Source: Flavobacteriaceae bacterium | GTDB taxonomy: Bacteria > Bacteroidota > Bacteroidia > Flavobacteriales > Flavobacteriaceae | Reading direction: 5' to 3' | DNA length: 5,925 nt | Assembly: GCA_029247985.1 (NCBI GenBank) | Contig: JAQWKF010000123.1 | Span: forward strand, 1-5,925 | Shown here: one piece after another, positions 1 through 5,166 of the stretch | How the letters are laid out: every line of letters begins with the position of its first letter | How positions within the stretch are numbered: the first letter of the stretch is position 1 | Position numbers and translations under genes: made by a program | Notes under the pieces: generated by a model | Database searches by the model: none | What the model was told of the DNA's origin: nothing | The model's input: only the letters and a program-made list of their open reading frames with translations

Positions 1-44
1 AGCAAGGTTAAAAATACAGCTTTTTCGTAACTTTTTTAACAACT

Positions 45-62
45 ATTCCATAACCGTGCCAA
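45..62 (-). promoter_or_regulatory. possible sigma-54-like -24/-12 promoter, minus strand
   Basis: Read on the minus strand, the sequence is TTGGCACGGTTATGGAAT. The -24 half (TGGCACGG) matches the sigma-54 consensus fully. The -12 half reads TGGAA against the consensus TTGCW, so the important GC is GA here and the match is partial. If real, it would start transcription near position 37, leftward, towards a divergent gene outside the window. The 115 bases before surE hold nothing else I can call. The assignment is inference from a motif match only. Confidence 0.3.
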
Positions 63-115
63 AAAAAGCAAATATGATGCTGTCATTGCGTATTTTTATC
101 TTTCAAAACTAATGT

Positions 116-883
116 ATGAAAAAGCCTTTAATTCTTGTAACTAATGATGACGGGATTAGTGCTCCAGGGCTACGGAATCTGATTCACGTGATGAATAGCA
201 TTGGTGATGTGGTGGTGGTTGCTCCCGACAGTCCGCAATCGGGTATGGGTCATGCCATTACCATAAACAGTACTCTTAGGTGCAGTAAGGTTACCATAGA
301 CGATGGACCACAAGAAGAATACGCCTGTTCTGGTACACCAGCTGATTGTGTTAAAATGGGGGTACATGAAATACTAAAGCGCAAACCAGATCTCTGTGTT
401 TCTGGTATCAATCACGGCTCCAATTCGTCAATTAACGTAATCTATTCTGGAACTATGAGCGCTGCTGTTGAAGCAGGCATAGAAGGTATTCCTGCCATTG
501 GGTTTTCACTTTTAGACTATGCATGGGATGCTGATTTTGAACAAATAAACCCCTTTGTTAAGCGCATTGCCCTGTCTGCTCTATCAAATGGCATTCCAGA
601 AGGAGTTGTGCTAAACGTTAACCTACCCAAATTAGAAGAAAAGGACATTAAAGGAATACGTATATGCAGACAAGCAATGGCATATTGGGTTGAAGAATTT
701 GACAAAAGAGAGGACCCCACTGGCAAAGAATATTACTGGCTTACTGGAAAATTTATCAATGAAGACAAGGGCGAAGACACTGACGAATGGGCGCTCGAAA
801 ATGGTTATGTAAGCGTTGTTCCTGTCCACTTTGACATGACAGCACATCACAGCATTCAGAAACTCAATACATGGGATTTTTAA
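116..883 (+). CDS. surE: 5'/3'-nucleotidase SurE
   Basis: SurE is a metal-dependent cytoplasmic phosphatase that removes phosphate from nucleoside 5'- and 3'-monophosphates and can act on short polyphosphate; it was named for stationary-phase survival. The 255-aa product has the family's usual length and all its signatures. NDDG at residues 10-13 supplies the metal-binding aspartates D11 and D12. SGMGHAIT follows at 42-49 with S42 as the likely metal ligand, then SGTPADCV at 72-79, SGIN at 96-99 with N99 as the fourth ligand, and YSGTMSAAVEAG at 110-121. The ATG at 116 places the NDDG loop at its normal distance from the N-terminus. No Shine-Dalgarno site is visible, as is common in Bacteroidota; the upstream bases are A/T-rich. 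It is the first gene of the plus-strand cluster, and its last 13 bases overlap the next gene. The family call is secure; the preferred substrate cannot be read from sequence. Confidence 0.96.
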   Translation: MKKPLILVTNDDGISAPGLRNLIHVMNSIGDVVVVAPDSPQSGMGHAITINSTLRCSKVTIDDGPQEEYACSGTPADCVKMGVHEILKRKPDLCVSGINHGSNSSINVIYSGTMSAAVEAGIEGIPAIGFSLLDYAWDADFEQINPFVKRIALSALSNGIPEGVVLNVNLPKLEEKDIKGIRICRQAMAYWVEEFDKREDPTGKEYYWLTGKFINEDKGEDTDEWALENGYVSVVPVHFDMTAHHSIQKLNTWDF

Positions 884-1137
884 CAAAACAACTGCGCTGG
901 GGACTGCTGCTGGGTTTGGGTTTGCCTATATTCATGCTTGGTATTGCGTCTTTAAAGCTAGATTTTGACCTTGAAGAAGCTGATATGTTTGCTGGAATAG
1001 CAACACTTTGTGCGCTTCCCAATTTGTTGTTGTTTTTTGGATCGCTCCGAAAAAACAACGAACCATTTGCCTATGGAGTCCTTGCTAGCTCCATCTTGTG
1101 GGCATTGCTTACCTTTGGATTAAAGCTTTTTGGATGA
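871..1137 (+). CDS. small three-helix membrane protein of unknown function
   Basis: I do not recognise a named family. The 88-aa product is strongly hydrophobic, with three likely membrane helices at about residues 10-28, 39-57 and 66-86. They are joined by a short acidic stretch (DFDLEEAD, 31-38) and a basic/polar loop (RKNNEP, 60-65). There is no cleavable signal and no catalytic motif. The ATG at 871 lies inside the end of surE, and the stop TGA at 1135-1137 shares bases with the lpxB ATG (ATGA). Expression is therefore probably coupled to both neighbours. That tight placement, and my recollection that small membrane ORFs occupy this spot in related genomes, make it a real gene rather than a shadow. 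Position between surE and lpxB suggests an envelope-related role, but this is inference from context only. Confidence 0.8.
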   Translation: MGFLTKQLRWGLLLGLGLPIFMLGIASLKLDFDLEEADMFAGIATLCALPNLLLFFGSLRKNNEPFAYGVLASSILWALLTFGLKLFG

Positions 1138-2240
1138 AGTACTACATCATTGCTGGGGAAGCATCTGGTGATTTACACGCTGCCAACCTTATAAAATCGC
1201 TCAAAAAAGAAGATGCAAACACTAGCATTCGTGCTTGGGGCGGTGGTCGCATGAAAGCGCAAGGTGCTACCATCGTAAAACACTACCGTGACTTGGCTTT
1301 TATGGGTTTTTGGGAAGTCGCCAAAAACCTACGTACCATTTTCAAGAACATACGCTTTTGCAAAGAGGATATTTTAGCATTTCAGCCCGATGCAATTATA
1401 CTTGTTGACTACCCTGGGTTTAACCTCCGCATTGCTAAATGGGCCAAAGCTCAAAAAATCCCTGTCCACTATTATATCAGCCCACAAGTTTGGGCATGGA
1501 AAGAAAATAGAGTAGCGCTTATGAAAAAGGTTATTGACTATTTATATGTCATCCTCCCCTTTGAAAAGACCTTTTTTGAAAACAAACATCAACTAGCTGT
1601 TGATTTTGTGGGACATCCGCTGCTGGACGAAATTGCACAGTTTGATGCTGGAAATGCTGAAATTTTCAGAACAACACACCAACTCCCAAAAGACAAGCCC
1701 ATAGTGGCCTTATTGCCTGGAAGTAGAGCGCAAGAAGTTAGTAAAATGGTACGCATCATGTCGGATACGGCCAAAGAATTTCCCGAATATTGCTTTGTGA
1801 TTGGAGCAGCACCACACCTAAATGAGGCACTTTTCAAAAACCTAGGCTTACACATTATCAAAAATGATACCTATACATTGTTGGCTCATGCCCATGCCGC
1901 TTTGGTTACCAGCGGAACAGCAACTTTGGAAACAGCTCTGTTTGAGGTACCACAAATTGTATGTTATAAAACCAGTGCTTTGAGTTATGCCATAGGAAAA
2001 CAAGTTGTAAAACTGCCTTACATCTCACTTGTCAATTTAATTTTAGACCAAATGGTAGTGCCCGAACGCTTACAGCGAAATTGTAATCCAAATCAGTTGT
2101 CTTCAGATTTATCTAAAATTTTAAACGGGTCAGCACGAACAGCTCAACTTGAGGCCTATAAAGCACTTAAAGCAAAACTAGGCGGAAGTGGCGCTAGTGA
2201 CCAAACGGCCAAACTAATTTCACAACGAACACATGCGTAA
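1134..2240 (+). CDS. lpxB: lipid-A-disaccharide synthase LpxB
   Basis: LpxB joins UDP-2,3-diacylglucosamine to lipid X, releasing UDP and forming the tetraacyl disaccharide 1-phosphate. This is a committed step of the Raetz lipid A pathway, carried out at the cytoplasmic face of the inner membrane (glycosyltransferase family 19). The ATG at 1134 is preferred over the GTG at 1098 because it gives the conserved N-terminus MKYYIIAGEASGD directly and forms an ATGA overlap with the gene before it. The product is 368 aa, normal for the family. Visible motifs are GEASGD (8-13), DYPGFNLRIA, SPQVWAWK (116-123), FVGHPLLDE, LPGSR (194-198), and TSGTATLE (259-266) near the UDP-sugar site. No gaps or odd residues were seen. 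It overlaps the NlpC/P60 gene by 8 bases. It implies that the organism makes lipid A and has an outer membrane. Confidence 0.97.
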   Translation: MKYYIIAGEASGDLHAANLIKSLKKEDANTSIRAWGGGRMKAQGATIVKHYRDLAFMGFWEVAKNLRTIFKNIRFCKEDILAFQPDAIILVDYPGFNLRIAKWAKAQKIPVHYYISPQVWAWKENRVALMKKVIDYLYVILPFEKTFFENKHQLAVDFVGHPLLDEIAQFDAGNAEIFRTTHQLPKDKPIVALLPGSRAQEVSKMVRIMSDTAKEFPEYCFVIGAAPHLNEALFKNLGLHIIKNDTYTLLAHAHAALVTSGTATLETALFEVPQIVCYKTSALSYAIGKQVVKLPYISLVNLILDQMVVPERLQRNCNPNQLSSDLSKILNGSARTAQLEAYKALKAKLGGSGASDQTAKLISQRTHA

Positions 2241-2712
2241 AGCATTCCTCTTACTGTTGGCCTTTAGTGTAGCTTCATGCGGCAGCTTTCGAAAAGGCAG
2301 TAAAATGAAACCTAGAGATGGGGTTGTTTACTACGCCAAGGGATATTTAGGTACTCCCTATGCTTTGGGTGGAAACACCAAACGCGGTATTGATTGCTCA
2401 GGTCTTATTTACAACGCCTACCGCCAACAAGGGGTTAGAATACCCAGAACTGTGGATGCCTTGCGAAAAAAAGGAAAGCGTATTTCTATTGACAGAGCCA
2501 AAAAAGGAGATCTTATTTTTTTTAGAACTTCCAGAAAACGCAAGCTTACCCATGCGGGCATAGTGGTAGGAACAAAACGTGGGGTTCCCCAATTTATTCA
2601 CGCGTCCTCTTCACAAGGTGTAATCATCTCTACACTCGATAATAGTTACTGGAAAAAAAATACGCACAAACTCGCAGATTGCTTAAAAAATAGAATGTTA
2701 CGTACTTTGTAG
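2233..2712 (+). CDS. NlpC/P60 (C40) peptidase, Spr-like lipoprotein
   Basis: This is a predicted cell-wall hydrolase of the NlpC/P60 cysteine peptidase family, whose members cut peptide stems or crosslinks of peptidoglycan. The 159-aa product begins with a lipoprotein signal: MRK, a leucine-rich core, and the lipobox VASC (13-16), which makes C16 the lipidated residue. The following GSFRK is basic rather than acidic, so it lacks the acidic export signal reported for surface lipoproteins in some Bacteroidota; a periplasm-facing anchor is more likely. The catalytic domain covers about residues 30-155. The GTPYALGG motif (40-47) leads to DCSG with nucleophile C55; THAGIVVG carries H107, and FIHAS carries H123 as the third residue. 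All three are in family-typical settings. It is close to E. coli Spr/MepS in plan, but the exact bond cut cannot be told. It starts inside the end of lpxB and ends one base before comEC. Confidence 0.93.
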   Translation: MRKAFLLLLAFSVASCGSFRKGSKMKPRDGVVYYAKGYLGTPYALGGNTKRGIDCSGLIYNAYRQQGVRIPRTVDALRKKGKRISIDRAKKGDLIFFRTSRKRKLTHAGIVVGTKRGVPQFIHASSSQGVIISTLDNSYWKKNTHKLADCLKNRMLRTL

Positions 2713-2713
2713 T

Positions 2714-3304
2714 ATGTCCCATTCTAGTACCCCTATTGCACTCATTGGATCTGCATTTGGGCTAGGAATTCTTTTACAAGAATTTTTTCAACCCAACTTC
2801 GGATATTTATATTCAATTGGATTTGGCTTAGCGCTTATTGTTTGCCATATAAAGCGTTGGCACGTTCCCTTCTTGTTAAGTATGTTTTGTTGCTTCTTGA
2901 TACTGGGAAGCATAAGACTAAGGCCCGTAATTCCAAAATCGCCTTCAACAGAGACCATACATGAACTTGTCGTAACAAAGGCAGCAAACACCAATACATT
3001 TGGACATCAATACATTGCGCTAACATCAAATGAGGAGCATATTCTGCTTCAAACAACGCTTGCACAGCGTCTAACCGTTGGCGATCGCTTTCTAGTACGA
3101 GCCAAACTAATACCCATTCAAGCACCCAAAAACCCAATGGATTTTGATTTTAAAACCCATATGCAACGAAAGGGTGTAATGAGGAAAATCAACCTAGCCA
3201 AAACTCCTTTTACTGCCTTGTCGCCAAAACAAAGCCTTGGGCGTTGGGCATATAAACTGCAACAAAAACTGATATCACAGCTAAAGCATACCCCACTAAA
3301 GTAA
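2714..3304 (+). CDS. comEC: ComEC N-terminal part (membrane helices plus DUF4131/OB-fold region)
   Basis: This is the N-terminal part of the ComEC/Rec2 DNA-uptake protein, cut short at 196 aa by the TAA at 3302-3304. Three likely membrane helices lie at about residues 7-25, 30-46 and 51-67. A soluble stretch of about 75-190 fits the DUF4131 OB-fold region; the signature NPMDFDF (140-146), followed by an RKGV turn, matches the conserved 'NPGxFDY...RxGI' segment of the family. In full-length ComEC this region sits outside the inner membrane and is thought to help handle incoming DNA. The ATG at 2714 follows the NlpC/P60 stop by one base, so translation is probably coupled. On its own this fragment lacks the channel domain and would not be expected to transport DNA. 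Confidence 0.8.
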   Translation: MSHSSTPIALIGSAFGLGILLQEFFQPNFGYLYSIGFGLALIVCHIKRWHVPFLLSMFCCFLILGSIRLRPVIPKSPSTETIHELVVTKAANTNTFGHQYIALTSNEEHILLQTTLAQRLTVGDRFLVRAKLIPIQAPKNPMDFDFKTHMQRKGVMRKINLAKTPFTALSPKQSLGRWAYKLQQKLISQLKHTPLK

Positions 3305-3308
3305 AACA

Positions 3309-3314
3309 ATAGGG
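3309..3314 (+). promoter_or_regulatory. Shine-Dalgarno-like ATAGGG ahead of the second comEC ATG
   Basis: ATAGGG ends 8 bases before the ATG at 3323, a suitable spacing for a ribosome binding site. None of the other starts in this window shows such a site. It would allow reinitiation after the TAA at 3302-3304. The match is short and could be chance, since the bases are also ordinary comEC codons. Confidence 0.3.
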
Positions 3315-3322
3315 CATTAGTC

Positions 3323-4633
3323 ATGGCATTTGTACTAGGTCATAAGGCCGAATTATCCGAAGAACGAATCGCCCAATATCAAAGAGCTGGCGCTATGCAT
3401 CTTTTGGCTATTTCTGGATTACATATTGGTGTGATACTTATGCTCTTGCGGTTTTTTGTGAAGCCATTAAAACGCTTGAAGTACGGCAAAGTGCTTGCGG
3501 CATTACTACCAGTACTTTTACTTTGGTGTTTTGTGCTTATCACAGGCGGATCAGCATCTGTTACCAGAGCTGTAACCATGTTTACCTTTTTGCAAATAGG
3601 ACTTGCACTAGCGCGTAAAAATGCCAGTATTCAAGGAGTTTGGGCAAGTTTTGTCATATTACTCTTTGTAAACCCCCGATTTATTTTTGATGTAGGGTTT
3701 CAATTAAGCTATGCGGCTGTTTTTGGAATTGTTTGGATGATGCCCCATTGGCAACGCCTTTTTATAAGCCAACATTGGTCTGTTCGCTACCTCGCTGACC
3801 TTTTTGGAGTAGGTAGTATTGCTCAACTTGCTGTTTTGCCCTTAAGCCTCTACTACTTCAACCAGTTTCCACTTCTATTTTGGGTTAGCAATTTGGTATT
3901 GGTGCCGCTGCTGGGATTTATTATCGTCATGGCTATTGCAGCCGTAGGCTTGAGTTTCCTTCCTTCCGCTTATCATCTATATGATTTGGCCAACCTCATT
4001 TTTGATACGTATCAAAATACCGTGGCATGGATTGCGCAGTGGGAACGCTTTTTTATTGAAAGCATACCTTTCAGATCAATAGATGCGGTGGTTTTGTGCA
4101 TGGCCATTATTAGCCTATTTGTTTTTCTAACCCGTCCCACACTTAGGAAGATATGGCTATTGGGGGTGCTTACGGTATTATTTCATATAAACCTATTATT
4201 ACAGTGGAAACCTCCGCCAAAAGCACTCATTTTACATATATATAAAAACAGTTTGCTGCTTACGACCGAAAGGGAAATAGTCGTGGTGCACCACGAAAAA
4301 AAAACCAAAAAAATAATGCAACTGGCCCTGCAGTTTCAATTAGACAATCGTTTAGACAGCATACGTTATCAACAGCTAAACAATAGCTATGCTGATTTAC
4401 TTGTGATTGATAGCCTGGGTATTTATAAGGGGGTTCAAGCGCATAATAGGGTTCTCTTGAGGCAAAGCCCTAAAATTCATTTGGATGATGTGATTGAGCA
4501 CATAAGGCCCACCATAATCATTGCTGATGGAAGTAATTATCCTTCGTTTGTAGCGCGATGGCAAGCAACTTGTGAAGCCAAAAAAATCGTCTTTCACAAT
4601 ACTGCATCAGAAGGCAGCTATCCCTTAAATTGA
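3323..4633 (+). CDS. comEC: ComEC C-terminal part (Competence channel domain and C-terminal domain)
   Basis: This 436-aa part carries the polytopic Competence domain, which in intact ComEC forms the inner-membrane channel for single-stranded DNA during natural transformation. The family hallmark HLLAISGLHIG is at residues 26-36, SVTRAVTM at 79-86 and GFQLSYAAVFGI at 125-136. Many hydrophobic helices run to about residue 290. Residues from about 295 on form a soluble domain ending with ADGSNYPS (401-408), then an RW..TC..K pattern. I recall this tail from Bacteroidota ComEC; it lacks the HxHxDH metal motif of metallo-beta-lactamase-type ComEC tails. The ATG at 3323 is the first possible start after the TAA at 3302-3304 and loses only six codons. 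It is uncertain whether this part is translated alone. Its 3' end overlaps the convergent thioredoxin gene by 16 bases. Confidence 0.83.
   Translation: MAFVLGHKAELSEERIAQYQRAGAMHLLAISGLHIGVILMLLRFFVKPLKRLKYGKVLAALLPVLLLWCFVLITGGSASVTRAVTMFTFLQIGLALARKNASIQGVWASFVILLFVNPRFIFDVGFQLSYAAVFGIVWMMPHWQRLFISQHWSVRYLADLFGVGSIAQLAVLPLSLYYFNQFPLLFWVSNLVLVPLLGFIIVMAIAAVGLSFLPSAYHLYDLANLIFDTYQNTVAWIAQWERFFIESIPFRSIDAVVLCMAIISLFVFLTRPTLRKIWLLGVLTVLFHINLLLQWKPPPKALILHIYKNSLLLTTEREIVVVHHEKKTKKIMQLALQFQLDNRLDSIRYQQLNNSYADLLVIDSLGIYKGVQAHNRVLLRQSPKIHLDDVIEHIRPTIIIADGSNYPSFVARWQATCEAKKIVFHNTASEGSYPLN
4281..4296. repeat. 16-bp perfect palindrome next to an A9 tract
   Basis: TCGTGGTGCACCACGA reads the same on both strands and abuts a run of nine A (4296-4304), with a second run of seven A at 4307-4313. 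It lies within the comEC C-terminal coding region and encodes Val-Val-Val-His-His. GTG GTG CAC CAC is palindromic by codon choice, so this may be coincidence. The A run is on the wrong side for a plus-strand terminator. Confidence 0.5.
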
Positions 4634-5166
4634 TTTTTAAAGGCTTTGATATAGGCCGTGAAGTCGTCGGCTGTCTTAAAGTCTACATAATCCTGTTGAT
4701 ATATCAGCTTGAGGTAAATTTCAATTTGTTTTGGATTTATGTAACCAACCACTGGGGTGACATAATTCCCGTCTTTATCGAAAAAAACAAGCGTAGGGTA
4801 ACCAGAAACGCCTAAGTATCGAGTAAGACTATGTGCGCTGTTGCGGCTCTTGGCCCGCTGGGGGTCATAATCTGGGTTGTCATAGGCTTTGCCTTGGAAG
4901 CGTACAACTTCATTGCCTTCAGCATTAAATTTTACGGGATAAAAGTTGGCGTTTAGGTATTCACTAACGTCTTTATTAGCGAAGGTGTTTTTGTCCAACA
5001 ACTTACAAGGGCCACACCAAACGGTATAGGCATCAACCATAATAGGTTTTGGGTCTGCTTTCTGAGCTTCAAAAGCCTCTTCAAAGGTATACCAATTGAC
5101 TTGGGCGGTTACACCAAAGGAAAGCAGCAAAAGAACTAGGGCAATACTATTTTTAATCAATTCCAT
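4618..5166 (-). CDS. secreted thioredoxin-fold protein
   Basis: A 182-aa periplasmic thiol protein is predicted. Residues 1-21 form a type I signal peptide with a hydrophobic core (ALVLLLL) and probable cleavage after VTA, before Q22. The thioredoxin fold follows: a strand ending in MVDAY, then the redox motif WCGPCK with C51 and C54, and the cis-proline segment SGYPTLVFF with P124. Between these sits an insertion of about 30 residues (84-113, rich in polar and charged residues, with DNPDYDPQ). It is longer than in classical thioredoxin and common in Bacteroidota thioredoxin-family proteins. Both cysteines are present, so it is probably redox-active; whether it reduces or oxidises partners is unknown. 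There is no lipobox. The start at 5166 lies inside the end of the POT transporter gene (14-base overlap), so the two are probably co-transcribed; the upstream bases are A-rich with no Shine-Dalgarno site. Confidence 0.9.
   Translation of the reverse strand: MELIKNSIALVLLLLSFGVTAQVNWYTFEEAFEAQKADPKPIMVDAYTVWCGPCKLLDKNTFANKDVSEYLNANFYPVKFNAEGNEVVRFQGKAYDNPDYDPQRAKSRNSAHSLTRYLGVSGYPTLVFFDKDGNYVTPVVGYINPKQIEIYLKLIYQQDYVDFKTADDFTAYIKAFKNQFKG

Larger units (their letters stand above)
2714..4633 (+). pseudogene. comEC: comEC interrupted by a single in-frame TAA (possibly broken, possibly split)
   Basis: Both halves described separately lie in the same reading frame, and only one stop codon, TAA at 3302-3304, separates them. 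Read through, the frame would be 640 codons including the final stop, about the length of an intact Bacteroidota ComEC. No frameshift is needed to join them. The six codons after the TAA (Asn-Asn-Arg-Ala-Leu-Val) continue directly into the conserved MAFVLGHK segment, and they look like ordinary ComEC coding sequence. Both halves otherwise keep their expected motifs and show no further decay, so any inactivation would be recent. Alternatives are a base error in the sequence, or two cooperating polypeptides. TAA also ends surE and lpxB here, so codon reassignment is not a reasonable explanation. Confidence 0.6.

Noticed and set aside
97..104. TATCTTTC resembles the Bacteroidota -7 box TAnnTTTG ahead of surE.
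   Set aside because: It matches imperfectly, no -33 TTTG lies at the right spacing, and such A/T-rich octamers are frequent here. TATTTTTA at 91-98 and TAACTTTT at 28-35 fail for the same reason.
112..144. An ATG at 112 opens a ten-codon ORF overlapping the surE start in another frame, a possible leader peptide.
   Set aside because: It is very short, has no regulatory-looking codon run, and most likely arises by chance next to the true ATG.
1098..1133. A GTG at 1098 would add 12 residues to the LpxB N-terminus.
   Set aside because: The ATG at 1134 gives the conserved LpxB N-terminus directly and an ATGA junction. The extra residues just reuse the small membrane protein's coding region in another frame.
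2653..2660. A8 run in the NlpC/P60 gene as a phase-variable tract.
   Set aside because: The frame is intact, the run encodes Lys-Lys-Asn near the C-terminus after all catalytic residues, and A runs are common in this DNA.
2835..3137. A 100-aa minus-strand open frame opposite the comEC N-terminal part.
   Set aside because: It has no recognisable motif or start context and lies opposite a region with clear ComEC similarity, so it is a shadow frame.
4623..4643. Imperfect hairpin CCTTAAA/TTTAAGG at the comEC-thioredoxin junction as a shared terminator.
   Set aside because: The stem is short, weak and bulged, lies in coding sequence, and has no convincing U-tract on either strand.
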